DNA from: Litoditis marina
Taxonomy: Eukaryota > Nematoda > Chromadorea > Rhabditida > Rhabditidae
Length of the DNA stretch: 64,000 bases
Direction of reading: 5' to 3'
Assembly (NCBI GenBank): GCA_964036275.1
Contig: OZ038436.1
Coordinates: forward strand, 4,000,936 to 4,064,935
Under the pieces are notes generated by a model. It ran no database searches. It was not told the origin of the DNA and worked only from the letters and a program-made list of their open reading frames with translations. Of the stretch, positions 1-12,861 are shown piece after piece. How positions within the stretch are numbered: the stretch's first letter is position 1; every line of letters starts with the position of its first letter. Both the position numbers and the translations under genes were made by a program.

Positions 1-511
1 ATGTTGTTTTGCTAGTATTCCGAATAATTATCTCGGTTTCATGTATATAACTTGGTGGATGATTCTGTTTTGAACCTGGAATCATCGCCATGAACGGCGT
101 TGATTCTGAACTCCATTTGAACAGATTCAAAAGTTGACAATTTCGATATTGGTTCGGTGAATCATTCTTCCAAGAAAATATTTTGGATTTGATGTTACTA
201 TTTTTGATATAAAATGTGCATCGTTGCTCAGAACGCGACCAAGATATGTACAGCTTAAGAAACGTTGAGCTGATTTTAAAGCGATTTTGAGCAATTTTCA
301 TCTTGTATTGCATTCAGTATTGGAGTTTCCGAAAATAATAGAATAAAGAGGACGCGAAACATTGAGCTGGTTATGAATGTGTGCTCCTCGTGCAATTATT
401 CATGAACTCAATCGACCTGTGATTAGTATCTTATAACTCCATTTTAAAAGTTGTCAGGTTTTTCTCTGCACAATGAACAACATTTCAAAATAGTTAGAGA
501 AACTTACTATC
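1..511. other. No gene recognised (left edge)
   Basis: AT-rich sequence without a convincing exon on either strand. It holds one copy (355-369) of the dispersed 15-mer CGAAACATTGAGCTG and a weaker relative near 262, both also seen in other unrelated parts of the window. Confidence 0.5.
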
Positions 512-1041
512 ATTCATGAAAAAGTGGGGGCCCAACGAATGTAAGATTTGTCTTCTGCTGTGCGCCCCTTAGACAACTACTCTCAAATGGAACATCTACT
601 GCTACAAAAACCGAAAAATACTAATATACTCAAGTATAACTGTTAATTACAAACATACAAAAATCGTAAAATATTTTCTCAAACCTGTACACTAGAATCT
701 ACAAGTCACAGCTGCGAAAGAGAGAACAACTTTTGAATAATATGACAAACGTTAGAGCACCTAGAATTGAAGTAATGACAAAAATGCCAACCATTGTGTA
801 CAAAACCAGGAACTTTATAATTGAGTACGTTGAGTTAACATCTGTGATTTGTAGATTCTAGTTTACAGGTTTGAGAAACTATTTCACGATTTTTGTATGT
901 TTGTAATGAACAGTTATACTTGAGTATATTAGTATTTTTCGGTTTTTGTAGCAGTAGATGTTCCATTTGAGAGTAGTTGTCTAAGGGGCGCACAGTAGAA
1001 GACAAATCTTACATTCGTTGGGCCCCCACTTTTTCATGAAT
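512..1041. mobile_element. Foldback (long inverted-repeat) element
   Basis: Arms of about 195 bp (roughly 512-708 and 846-1041) are near-perfect reverse complements, separated by a loop of about 137 bp. The outer ends read AAAGTGGGGGCCC inward from a TTCATGAA that occurs on both sides. That could be an 8-bp target duplication, but it is itself palindromic, so the exact boundary is ambiguous. No transposase ORF is present, so this is a non-autonomous foldback/MITE-like element. It is complete only here: the two downstream 2.13 kb copies keep the loop and right arm but lack the left arm. Confidence 0.85.
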
Positions 1042-1149
1042 TTTTCTCTTTTTGTATACATGCCGTAGGTATGTGGTTTGATCTGTACGGTGCAGATAAA
1101 ATTGTTTCCTTAATGAACCACTTGTCAAGTATTACCATCATTCGGAAAA

Positions 1150-1740
1150 AAATATGACGTCAACATTGCAGTTCTAGAAACTTACTTCATCTGCACTTCA
1201 GAATCCCAGAATACGTCATGTTTGAATGAAGTTTCATCGTGAATTTATCATTTTTAAGAAACTTCCAGCATTTGAAAACATATTTCACGTCAATTTTTTT
1301 AAAAGTTGACGTCATCTGGCCTTCTGAATTCCAGATAAAGTCATATTTAGATAAAGTTTTATCGTTAATATATCATTTTTAAGATATTTTCAGCATTTGA
1401 AAATATATGTGACGTCAACTTTGCACTTTTCAAAAATGACGTCATCTGGTCTCCAGAATCCCAGAATACGTCACTCTTAGATTGAGTTTCACCGTTAATT
1501 GACCCTTTCTAAGACATTTTCAGCATTTGAAAATATATGTGACGTAAACTTTGCACTTTTCAAAAATGACGTCATCTGGTCTCCAGAATCCCAGAATACG
1601 TCACTCTTAGATTGAGTTTCACCGTTAATTGACCCTTTCTAAGACATTTTCAGCATTTGAAAATATATGTGACGTCAACTTTGCACTTTTCAAAAATGAC
1701 GTCATCCGAGCTCCAGAATCCTCGATGACGTCATCAGTAG
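1150..1740. promoter_or_regulatory. 120-bp subrepeats with eight TGACGTCA octamers (copy A)
   Basis: About four and a half degenerate repeats of 120-126 bp. Perfect TGACGTCA octamers lie at 1155, 1307, 1410, 1437, 1567, 1670, 1697 and 1726, with single-base variants (GTGACGTAAA, ATACGTCA) between them. The octamer is the classic CREB/ATF-type bZIP site. It recurs at fixed places in the subrepeat, as pairs about 27 bp apart, so part of the density is explained by tandem duplication. Function is not shown by the sequence. Confidence 0.6.
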
Positions 1741-3284
1741 AAGACTTACATCTAAATCGATGTCAGTTCATGTCGTGGTATCAAACTTCAAATTTTACTT
1801 GAATTGGTTAGGACTGAGCTGAGTTATAACGCAATTTGATTTACCCCGACAGAGAGGGCGAGAGAGTGCACGAAATGAAGAGACGCAGAGACATTTTAAA
1901 AGACCTATAACTTGATGAAAAATAATTTTTTTCGAAAAAAAAGTTTGCGCCCCCAAAGTTTGAGTGGGGTATCTATCGTGTTCCAAATTTTCAGTCAAAT
2001 CGGTTCACACATAAAAATATCCCAGGAGTGCGCACCAACACACACAGACAGACAGCTAGATACACGACAGAAGTTGGCGGTCTGCATGAAGCGCATAACG
2101 TCATAACTCGGCTCAAACTCAATCAATTTCGTTCAAATTTCGAACATAGCTTGTAAATGTGCCATAGAAAATCAGCAAATCATAAAAAGTTCTAATTTGC
2201 ACAATTGGACCTTTTTGAGAGTGAACTAAAAAATGAAAGCGCGCATTAGCCGGACCAAAGACAAATCTCGCAGAGCGCTTCGCGCTGCGCGCGATTCGGT
2301 GAATCACTGCTAAAGAACCTGTCATTGAAGAAGAAAATCACAAGAGTCCTATAGGGATAGTAACCCAACCATATTCCTACCTAACTTCTTCTTTACTTCT
2401 TTTTTTTCAATAAGTTTTCGATGTTTCAATGATATTGCCGGTATCACCTTACTTTTTCCTTTTCAATTGCAATTGACAGTAAAAGATTGTGTGCACAATG
2501 AATCAGAAACATCAAGTTTTCTACCATTCGTTTGTCCTATGCAAGAAAAAACCTTATTTGGTTTGTCAGCAAGAGAACATGGTTGATTCGTTTAAAGAAT
2601 ATCAATGGTTAAAATGCTTGCTCCAATCTGTAATAGTCGCGTTCAAGTGTAAAACACATCTAGGAAGATCTAATTTTTATTACCATTTCAGTAGAGAACA
2701 TAGCATCTCCGCCCCGAATACTCATTCGTCATAAACTCCCCACATTTTTTTTGTGTTTTGGCATGATAATGTTTGGGTACTGGCCCAGAGGGTTGCAGAA
2801 ATTGAGAAATCACAAACAAAAACTTCTATATACAGAAAAGTCACAGCTGCGAAAGAGAGAACAACTTTTGAATAATATGACAAACGTTAGAGCACCTAGA
2901 ATTGAAGTAATGACAAAAATGCCAACCATTGTGTACAAAACCAGGAACTTTATAATTGAGTACGTTGAGTTAACATCTGTGATTTGTAGATTCTAGTTTA
3001 CAGGTTTGAGAAACTATTTCACGATTTTTGTATGTTTGTAATGAACAGTTATACTTGAGTATATTAGTATTTTTCGGTTTTTGTAGCAGTAGATGTTCCA
3101 TTTGAGAGTAGTTGTCTAAGGGGCGCACAGTAGAAGACAAATCTTACATTCGTTGGGCCCCCACTTTTTCATGAATTTTTCTCTTTTTGTATACATGCCG
3201 TAGGTATGTGGTTTGATCTGTACGGTGCAGATAAAATTGTTTCCTTAATGAACCACTTGTCAAGTATTACCATCATTCGGAAAA

Positions 3285-3875
3285 AAATATGACGTCAACA
3301 TTGCAGTTCTAGAAACTTACTTCATCTGCACTTCAGAATCCCAGAATACGTCATGTTTGAATGAAGTTTCATCGTGAATTTATCATTTTTAAGAAACTTC
3401 CAGCATTTGAAAACATATTTCACGTCAATTTTTTTAAAAGTTGACGTCATCTGGCCTTCTGAATTCCAGATAAAGTCATATTTAGATAAAGTTTTATCGT
3501 TAATATATCATTTTTAAGATATTTTCAGCATTTGAAAATATATGTGACGTCAACTTTGCACTTTTCAAAAATGACGTCATCTGGTCTCCAGAATCCCAGA
3601 ATACGTCACTCTTAGATTGAGTTTCACCGTTAATTGACCCTTTCTAAGACATTTTCAGCATTTGAAAATATATGTGACGTAAACTTTGCACTTTTCAAAA
3701 ATGACGTCATCTGGTCTCCAGAATCCCAGAATACGTCACTCTTAGATTGAGTTTCACCGTTAATTGACCCTTTCTAAGACATTTTCAGCATTTGAAAATA
3801 TATGTGACGTCAACTTTGCACTTTTCAAAAATGACGTCATCCGAGCTCCAGAATCCTCGATGACGTCATCAGTAG
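3285..3875. promoter_or_regulatory. CRE-octamer subrepeat block (copy B)
   Basis: Copy of the 1150-1740 block shifted by 2135 bp, with all eight perfect octamers retained. Confidence 0.6.
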
Positions 3876-5419
3876 AAGACTTACATCTAAATCGATGTCA
3901 GTTCATGTCGTGGTATCAAACTTCAAATTTTACTTGAATTGGTTAGGACTGAGCTGAGTTATAACGCAATTTGATTTACCCCGACAGAGAGGGCGAGAGA
4001 GTGCACGAAATGAAGAGACGCAGAGACATTTTAAAAGACCTATAACTTGATGAAAAATAATTTTTTTCGAAAAAAAAGTTTGCGCCCCCAAAGTTTGAGT
4101 GGGGTATCTATCGTGTTCCAAATTTTCAGTCAAATCGGTTCACACATAAAAATATCCCAGGAGTGCGCACCAACACACACAGACAGACAGCTAGATACAC
4201 GACAGAAGTTGGCGGTCTGCATGAAGCGCATAACGTCATAACTCGGCTCAAACTCAATCAATTTCGTTCAAATTTCGAACATAGCTTGTAAATGTGCCAT
4301 AGAAAATCAGCAAATCATAAAAAGTTCTAATTTGCACAATTGGACCTTTTTGAGAGTGAACTAAAAAATGAAAGCGCGCATTAGCCGGACCAAAGACAAA
4401 TCTCGCAGAGCGCTTCGCGCTGCGCGCGATTCGGTGAATCACTGCTAAAGAACCTGTCATTGAAGAAGAAAATCACAAGAGTCCTATAGGGATAGTAACC
4501 CAACCATATTCCTACCTAACTTCTTCTTTACTTCTTTTTTTTCAATAAGTTTTCGATGTTTCAATGATATTGCCGGTATCACCTTACTTTTTCCTTTTCA
4601 ATTGCAATTGACAGTAAAAGATTGTGTGCACAATGAATCAGAAACATCAAGTTTTCTACCATTCGTTTGTCCTATGCAAGAAAAAACCTTATTTGGTTTG
4701 TCAGCAAGAGAACATGGTTGATTCGTTTAAAGAATATCAATGGTTAAAATGCTTGCTCCAATCTGTAATAGTCGCGTTCAAGTGTAAAACACATCTAGGA
4801 AGATCTAATTTTTATTACCATTTCGGTAGAGAACATAGCATCTCCGCCCCGAATACTCATTCGTCATAAACTCCCCACATTTTTTTTGTGTTTTGGCATG
4901 ATAATGTTTGGGTACTGGCCCAGAGGGTTGCAGAAATTGAGAAATCACAAACAAAAACTTCTATATACAGAAAAGTCACAGCTGCGAAAGAGAGAACAAC
5001 TTTTGAATAATATGACAAACGTTAGAGCACCTAGAATTGAAGTAATGACAAAAATGCCAACCATTGTGTACAAAACCAGGAACTTTATAATTGAGTACGT
5101 TGAGTTAACATCTGTGATTTGTAGATTCTAGTTTACAGGTTTGAGAAACTATTTCACGATTTTTGTATGTTTGTAATGAACAGTTATACTTGAGTATATT
5201 AGTATTTTTCGGTTTTTGTAGCAGTAGATGTTCCATTTGAGAGTAGTTGTCTAAGGGGCGCACAGTAGAAGACAAATCTTACATTCGTTGGGCCCCCACT
5301 TTTTCATGAATTTTTCTCTTTTTGTATACATGCCGTAGGTATGTGGTTTGATCTGTACGGTGCAGATAAAATTGTTTCCTTAATGAACCACTTGTCAAGT
5401 ATTACCATCATTCGGAAAA

Positions 5420-6000
5420 AAAATATGACGTCAACATTGCAGTTCTAGAAACTTACTTCATCTGCACTTCAGAATCCCAGAATACGTCATGTTTGAATGA
5501 AGTTTCATCGTGAATTTATCATTTTTAAGAAACTTCCAGCATTTGAAAACATATTTCACGTCAATTTTTTTAAAAGTTGACGTCATCTGGCCTTCTGAAT
5601 TCCAGATAAAGTCATATTTAGATAAAGTTTTATCGTTAATATATCATTTTTTAAGATATTTTCAGCATTTGAAAATATATGTGACGTCAACTTTGCACTT
5701 TTCAAAAATGACGTCATCTGGTCTCCAGAATCCCAGAATACGTCACTCTTAGATTGAGTTTCACCGTTAATTGACCCTTTCTAAGACTTGAAAATATATG
5801 TGACGTAAACTTTGCACTTTTCAAAAATGACGTCATCTGGTCTCCAGAATCCCAGAATACGTCACTCTTAGATTGAGTTTCACCGTTAATTGACCCTTTC
5901 TAAGACATTTTCAGCATTTGAAAATATATGTGACGTCAACTTTGCACTTTTCAAAAATGACGTCATCCGAGCTCCAGAATCCTCGATGACGTCATCAGTA
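5420..6000. promoter_or_regulatory. CRE-octamer subrepeat block (copy C)
   Basis: Third copy. All eight perfect octamers are retained despite a 13-bp deletion inside one subrepeat (near 5787), so the window has 24 perfect sites in this array. Confidence 0.6.
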
Positions 6001-6522
6001 GAAGACTTACATCTAAATCGATGTCAGTTCATGTCGTGGTATCAAACTTCAAATTTTACTTGAATTGGTTAGGACTGAGCTGAGTTATAACGCAATTTGA
6101 TTTACCCCGACAGAGAGGGCGAGAGAGTGCACGAAATGAAGAGACGCAGAGACATTTTAAAAGACCTATAACTTGATGAAAAATAATTTTTTTCGAAAAA
6201 AAAGTTTGCGCCCCCAAAGTTTGAGTGGGGTATCTATCGTGTTCCAAATTTTCAGTCAAATCGGTTCACACATAAAAATATCCCAGGAGTGCGCACCAAC
6301 ACACACAGACAGACAGCTAGATACACGACAGAAGTTGGCGGTCTGCATGAAGCGCATAACGTCATAACTCGGCTCAAACTCAATCAATTTCGTTCAAATT
6401 TCGAACATAGCTTGTAAATGTGCCATAGAAAATCAGCAAATCATAAAAAGTTCTAATTTGCACAATTGGACCTTTTTGAGAGTGAACTAAAAAATGAAAG
6501 CGCGCATTAGCCGGACCAAAGA

Positions 6523-6874
6523 AAAGTGAAATTGAAGTTCTTTTTCAGATTCTAATGATTCTAATTTTCATTAATTTTTCGGAAACCATTCATGTACATA
6601 TCTCGAATCTCTTCGTTTTTCTTTTCAATCCGAATCTTGCATTTGCTACAGAATTGGCTCTGTGTTCTGCTGCTATAACAGCCTGTTTTTTTTTCAAACT
6701 CAAAAGTGGCGTGTAATAACCCGAAATTTATTGCCACGTTGCCAAACTCTTAGTGGAAATGAACTATATCACGTGTCTTGCAGGCAAATGTTCCTTCGCA
6801 ACTACACGCTTTCCGAGAACGTGGAACGTGTGTTTCACGTGTTTCTCTGCTGTGAAATGGAAAAAAATACTTGA
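6523..6874 (+). pseudogene. Truncated 5' piece of the chemoreceptor gene (copy 1)
   Basis: Matches the 5' region of the receptor gene found intact at the right edge. It includes the TCTTGCAG acceptor, the ATG at 6788 and about 24 codons (NYTLSENVERVFHVF region). Identity stops right after GTGAAATGG: the intact gene continues into its first membrane segment, whereas here the frame reads EKNT and stops at 6874. A 29-bp segment upstream (around 6671-6699) is absent from the intact copy. No membrane helix is encoded, so this is a broken gene fragment. Its left end (6522) abuts the truncated 2.13 kb array. Confidence 0.7.
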
Positions 6875-7865
6875 ATAATATTAAAGAACAAACACTTTTC
6901 AGGTTTTCAATTTAAACCCAAGACAACTCCCCGTTATCGCTCATTGTTTTCAAGTTTTGCAAGTTAGAGAACACTGTGAGATAGTAGGAAAGTAATTAAT
7001 GCATGAATCGTCAAAACACTCAACTTGCATCGTGGACACGTGTGGATCACTTTGTACAAGATAACTGGTTTGAGGTTGGAGAATTTTAAAATTCACTTTG
7101 TTGATACAAACTATCGAACCGAGCACGACAACCACCAAATTAATTGTATGTCTGGCATAAATGTATGCACCGAACATTACATTTGTTATAAGTTATGAGA
7201 GCTCTTCTATGTTATTAATCGTTCCTACAAACGCTTTCGATGTATTTAGCGCTCCCGAAACATTGAGCTGGGTTTAGGAGACGTGGATCACAGTTTGATG
7301 GATATGTTGAGGTATAGTTCCCAAAATCAAGACATAATCCTAGATCACGGTGTTACAATGTGATTTCTGAACATAAAAGAGCCTCTTTATGTGCTTTCCA
7401 CACAAACTTTCCCTTGGTGTAACTAAATAGTAAGGAAGAAATTTTGTATTGTTTGATTGATAATCTGTTTGATTGTAACAAAAAATTTGTTATTATCTCT
7501 GTCTCGTTCAGATGAAATTGTAGTTCTGCGAGTTGTATCCTACACGCGTTCAAGTGTTGCATCCATATTATAAAAATGAACGCAGCTGAGACTCGCAATT
7601 CGAAATTGATCGACTGACCAGAGAGAATCATTCAAAAAGAGAAGTTGACAACAATTTCTGTGGCAAATTTTGTTTGTGTTGTTCTTGGGTTTTTTCAATA
7701 TCAGTGATTGATGCACCGAAGAATTACGGTTCTCAAGAATGCACTCACTATATTTGTAACTGACAAAAAAGGTACAAAGGTGTATGCGTTTATGGGACAT
7801 TTTGAGCTGATTTCATATTGCTTGTTGAGTCGCGTTTAGTATTCAAAATAATTCACACTCGTATG
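6875..7865. other. No gene recognised between receptor fragment and minisatellite
   Basis: About 1 kb of AT-rich DNA, duplicated at 15739-16739. It contains one CGAAACATTGAGCTG 15-mer (7256-7270). Minus-strand ORFs of 75-92 codons have no family resemblance or splice context and are not called. Confidence 0.5.
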
Positions 7866-9961
7866 ACATGGCGATCATCGCCACCTCCTATTGGAGAGAT
7901 GGCGATCATCGCCACCTCCTACTGGAGAGATGACGATCAACGCCACATCTTATTGGAGAGATGGCGATCATCGCCACCTCCTATTGGAGAGATGGCGATC
8001 ATCGCCACCTCCTACTGGAGAGATGACGATCAACGCCACATCTTATTGGAGAGATGGCGATCATCACCACCTCCTATTGGAGAGATGGCGATCATCGCCA
8101 CATCCTATTGGAGAGATGGCGATCATCCGCCACATCTTATTGGAGAGATGGCGATCATCGCCACATTTATTGGAGAGATGGCGATCATCCGCCACATCTT
8201 ATTAGAGAGATGGCGATCATCGCCACATCCTATTGGAGAGATGGCGATCATCCGCCACATCTTATTGGAGAGATGGCGATCATCGCCACCTCCTATTGGA
8301 GAGATGGCAATCATCGCCACATCCTATTGAAGAGATGGCGATCATCGCCACCTCCTATTGGAGAGATGGCGATCATCGCCACATTTTATTGGAGAGATGG
8401 CGATCATCCGTCACATCTTATTGGAGAGATGGCGATCATCGCCACATCCTATTGGAGAGATGGCGATCATCGCCACATCCTATTGGAGAGATGGCGATCA
8501 TCCGCCACATCTTATTGGAGAGATGGCGATCATCGCCACATCCTATTGGAGAGATGGCGATCATCGCCACATCCTATTGGAGAGATGGCGATCATCGCCA
8601 ACATCCTATTGGAGAGATGGCGATCATCCGCCACATCTTATTGGAGAGATGGCGATCATCGCCACCTCCTACTGGAGAGATGGCGATCATCGCCACCTCC
8701 TACTGGAGAGATGGCGATCATCGCCACCTCCTATTGGAGAGATGGCGATCATCGCCACATCCTATTGGAGAGATGGCGATCATCCGCTACATCTTATTGG
8801 AGAGATGGCGATCATCGCCACATCCTATTGGAGAGATGGCGATCATCGCCACCTCCTACTGGAGAGATGGCGATCATCGCCACATCCTATTGGAGAGATG
8901 GCGATCATTGCCACATCCTATTGGAGAGATGGCGATCATCGCCACCTCCTACTGGAGAGATGGCGATCATCGCCACCTCCTACTGGAGAGATGGCGATCA
9001 TCGCCACCTCCTATTGGAGAGATGGCGATCATCGCCACATCCTATTGGAGAGATGGCGATCATCGCCACCTCCTACTGGAGAGATGGCGATCATCGCCAC
9101 CTCCTACTGGAGAGATGGCGATCATCGCCACCTCCTACTGGAGAGATGGCGATCATCGCCACCTCCTACTGGAGAGATGGCGATCATCGCCACATCCTAT
9201 TGGAGAGATGGCGATCATCGCCACATCCTATTGGAGAGATGGCGATCATCGCCACCTCCTACTGGAGAGATGGCGATCATCGCCACCTCCTACTGGAGAG
9301 ATGGCGATCATCGCCACCTTCTATTGGAGAGATGGCGATCATCGCCACATCCTATTGGAGAGATGGCGATCATCCGCCACATCTTATTGGTGAGATGGCG
9401 ATCATCGCCACATCCTATTGGAGAGATGGCGATCATCGCCACATCCTATTGGAGAGATGGCGATCATCGCCACCTCCTACTGGAGAGATGGCGAGCATCG
9501 CTACCTCCTACTGGAGAGATGGCGATCATCGCCACCTCCTACTGGAGAGATGGCGATCATCGCCACATCCTATTGGAGAGATGGCGATCATCCGCCACAT
9601 CTTATTGGAGAGATGCCGATCATCGCCACCTCCTATTGGAGAGATGGCGATCATCGCCACATCCTATTGGAGAGATGGCGATCATCGCCACATCCTATTG
9701 GAGAGATGGCGATCATCGCCACCTCCTATTGGAGAGATGGCGATCATCGCCACATCCTATTGGAGAGATGGCGATCATCGCCACCTCCTATTGGAGAGAT
9801 GGCGATCATCGCCACCTCCTACTGAAGAGATGGCGATCATCCGCCACATCTTATTGGAGAGATGGCGATCATCGCCACATCCTATTGGAGAGATGGCGAT
9901 CATCGCCACATCCTATTGGAGAGATGGCGATCATCCGCCACATCCTATTGGAGAGATGGCG
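7866..9961. repeat. 31-bp minisatellite, array 1 (about 67 units)
   Basis: Head-to-tail 31-bp units with core GAGATGGCGATCATCGCC. A common 32-bp variant has an extra C (ATCCGCC). Each unit carries the odd palindrome TGGCGAT-C-ATCGCCA (7-nt arms). Because 31 is not a multiple of 3 and the plus strand has few stops, all three plus frames stay open for long distances, giving ORFs up to 639 codons of a repeating 31-residue peptide. These are consequences of the repeat, not evidence of a gene. Confidence 0.95.
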
Positions 9962-11158
9962 CACTATTCGTAATGTAAAAGCAGAATCAATAATACAATC
10001 CAAAACGTGACCAATAACTCAAATAGTTCAAACCCAATGTCTTGTATTCGTGTTCTCGCTATGAACGGAGTTAGATGGAACATGGAGCAAAGAATAGCCT
10101 GCAAATATTTGGAAGTCAGACAAAATATCCACAAAACTCGCTCAGGTGTTTCATATACAGTTATTATTGAAGAAAATCTTTTGGATTTACAACATTTATT
10201 CTTATCCACCTCTTATTTTTTGTAAGATTTAACTCACACGCGCTCGAATGTTACGTCTATAGAATATAAGTGAACGCGGCCAAAAGTGACAGTTTAGTTG
10301 ATCTGTTTCTTTCAATAAACAACCATTATAAAAAATATACCTTACTATCAGACAAATAACGATTCGGTATGATCGTTCGTCTAAAATCTGACGTTCCGAA
10401 ACTCACCTCAACTCTTATAGTGACTGCCAAACCTATACATTTGGGTCACTCGCCGAAATTGAACATGCGAGCAAAAGTTCCGTAGCAGGGCTAACCACTG
10501 CGCTATTAGATCACATCAACAAAAACTTTGAAATTGAAGACATGTGTGCGTACACAGCGAAAAGTGAGATATACAGTTCCCTCCCACCTTTCTGTTGGCG
10601 ACGAGTATAGTAGGCAATTGAAAGTGTTACGAACGAGCGCAGTGTAAACATTCGTTAGGTTGCTGTTCGTATTGGTATAGCTACAGAGAAAAATAACTAT
10701 TTTCTTTCCGCAGTCGCAGTCAACAGCCTCCAACCGTCTGTGTCTCTTCGACCTACATGTTCTCTCGTCAGAGATTGGTCAGTCTGCTTCAACAGTGAAC
10801 CACCAAATGACGGAACAATTTTCGTTCAAAAGGTATCAACTTGACTTTATCTCTAATTTGTCTTCGCATTCAGAACGTACAGCTTAAACCCCTAAACGTA
10901 AGCGTTGAGCGTAAACGTACACCGCGAACCAAAACACAGTCAGAGTTAATGACAGAAAATAAAAAAAACAAAGAAGAAAACTTGCGCTACTGTTTGTTAT
11001 TCCAACTGAATATAGTGCATAAAAATTCGGTGATTTCGAAGGGTAAACATGTTGTAAAAAAGTTTACAATGTTTATTTTACATTTCAATGTTTTTAAAAG
11101 GCTCAAGAAAACGTTTATTCTTCCCTAAAATGTGATCTCTTTATATACAGCTCACGAA
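9962..11158. other. No gene recognised (single-copy spacer)
   Basis: About 1.2 kb that is not duplicated elsewhere in the window. The motif near 10240-10280 (CACGCGCTC then TGAACGCGG) resembles a stretch near 7540-7590, suggesting old dispersed repeats. ORFs under 100 codons have no recognisable features. Confidence 0.45.
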
Positions 11159-11430
11159 ACATTTCACAGATTTTGAAGGGATTCTGAAAAGTTTTCACTC
11201 AAGTTATTGAATCGCGTTGAGTATTCAAAGTGATTCCCACACTTCTGACAACGAATATCGTGGACGTTTTCGTTTATTCAATTCAAAACCTATAAGTCTT
11301 GTTGAAAAACAGAACGGCATTATTAGTTCAAAGATAAACTTCTCCTTTACTTGGAATGAGCAAAACACTGAAAAGTACCCAAGGTCTCCGGGGGTCCACC
11401 GCGGCCGTCCGCTGGCTCTCTCGATTGCCA

Positions 11431-11520
11431 GGCGGACGGTCAGCATGGTCTCGGATGTTGACCGGACGGGCAGCGCTCACTAATTGGTCGACCGGACGGG
11501 CAGCCGTGCGCCTAATTACA
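11431..11520. repeat. Three GC-rich 30-bp repeats
   Basis: Degenerate units start at 11431, 11461 and 11491, sharing CGGACGGKCAGC. The inverted version GCTGCCCGTCCG occurs at about 12418, and GCGGACGG again near 12500. This may be the remains of the ends of a transposon about 1.1 kb long, but no clean terminal repeat can be drawn. The same patch recurs near 59100-59190. Confidence 0.5.
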
Positions 11521-12754
11521 AGGGACACTCACAGTTGGAGCCTTATCTAAACATTGTATTTTTGATTTAAGAACTTAGGAACTGGAAGAAGAACACCAAT
11601 GTTTTCCAAACTTTCAGAAGGAACTTAGAAAACATATTGAGGATGATATATCTCATACCTTATTACTTCTAATAAGTAATATTCTTATGATAATCGTAAT
11701 ATAGCAATTGATTATTTTTTACCCGAAACATATAATCCAATATAATCTAAATATGCTCTGAATTGATATAATTGTGTAGATAATAAAACATTTCAAAATG
11801 CTCCCGCAGTGAAACGTTTGAATCGGGACTCTAACACAACTGACAAATGAATATTGATGGGTGGATCGTAAACTTCTGAACAGTAGAGGAGAATCGGGTG
11901 CTCTGACCAATCGTGGACAATATCTAGCGCGTTTTGTAGAGAACTATTGCAATAACTGTACATATATGTAGATTATCGGCAAAACACAAACAGTGAAAGT
12001 CTCGTTTTGTATATCGTTAATGTAAAATAGTAGAAGCCGAGTTACAGTACCTTTTAACCCACCTGGAAAGACTTTGAACTGATTTCGCGAAAAACAATTG
12101 TTAGTTTTCACTTGTGAGGAACGTTTTGAACCACTCGACCAATCGGTATCGAAACCGTGGCGGTTTGAATACAAATTTATCTTGAGATACTTTGTGTACT
12201 GTAGAAGTCCACGCAGGAATGACAGAAACGTATCAGATTTACAGTTAGCTGTTCGATGTTTTCTTCAAAAGTTTCACTTTCAATTTTTAACAAAAATTTA
12301 AATTGCAAAGTTTATAAAATACTTGCACTACTTAAAAGGTTTTTCACCAACTCGAGTATAATAGCATAAGCAGTGGACCCTTACGGCTTGTGTGATACTA
12401 TTCCTAGTCAGGCTCGCTGCCCGTCCGCAACCACTGACTTGACCTCTTAATAGCACCCGGTAAGCTATAATTGATTTTACGATGTCTCGCGCGATTTAGC
12501 GGACGGAACGCGGGTCTCCCGGTCTCCGGGAGTATTCGGATTTGGCGTTTGCCGTTTAACAGAACATCGAATGCAGGTTGCAGCGGTATAATTGGAAGGT
12601 TTCAACGGGTTTTTCCTCAATTTCGATCACATTAGTGATTAAGCACTCGGTTTTTCATTTTGCAGATGCACGTAACCATCACTTTACTCGAGAAGCAACT
12701 GGTTTGTAACATTTATCATGAAGTTTTGATTGTGAAGAGAGTCAACAAACCATA

Positions 12755-12861
12755 GAGGCCGTATGCATGAAACATCCCGACCTGATATGGCTGGGAAATC
12801 GCCGAATTGAGTTCGAGATAGCAACCCAAACCGGCCCGGGATGTTTCATGCATACGGCCTC
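12755..12861. mobile_element. 107-bp MITE-like inverted repeat
   Basis: A perfect 25-nt terminal inverted repeat (begins GAGGCCGTATGCATGAAACA) bounds 57 bp of internal sequence. No ORF and no clear target duplication. Likely a miniature DNA transposon or a stable hairpin source. Confidence 0.75.

Larger units (their letters stand above)
705..6522. repeat. Tandem array of a 2.13-kb unit (2.7 copies)
   Basis: Copy A spans about 705-2839, copy B 2840-4974 and copy C 4975-6522. Copy C stops about 0.6 kb short and is joined directly to the truncated receptor block. Copies are almost identical: A and B differ by single bases (for example near 2692/4827), and C has a one-base insertion near 5421 and a 13-bp deletion near 5787. 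Each unit contains the loop and right arm of the foldback element, a CRE-octamer subrepeat block, and about 1 kb of sequence with only short ORFs (60-81 codons). I do not regard these ORFs as genes, because they have no recognisable family and no splice context. Confidence 0.9.

Noticed and set aside
2119..2996. Repeated 64-81 codon ORFs in the 2.13 kb units
   Set aside because: Identical between copies only because the units are recent duplicates; no family, start context or splice sites.
7866..9961. Direct repeats of 31 bp suggesting a CRISPR array
   Set aside because: Units are contiguous with no spacers, and the window is eukaryotic.
10770..10786. TTGGTCAGT-type sequence resembling a meiotic pairing-centre motif
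   Set aside because: One imperfect match here and one per core; pairing centres need dense clusters.
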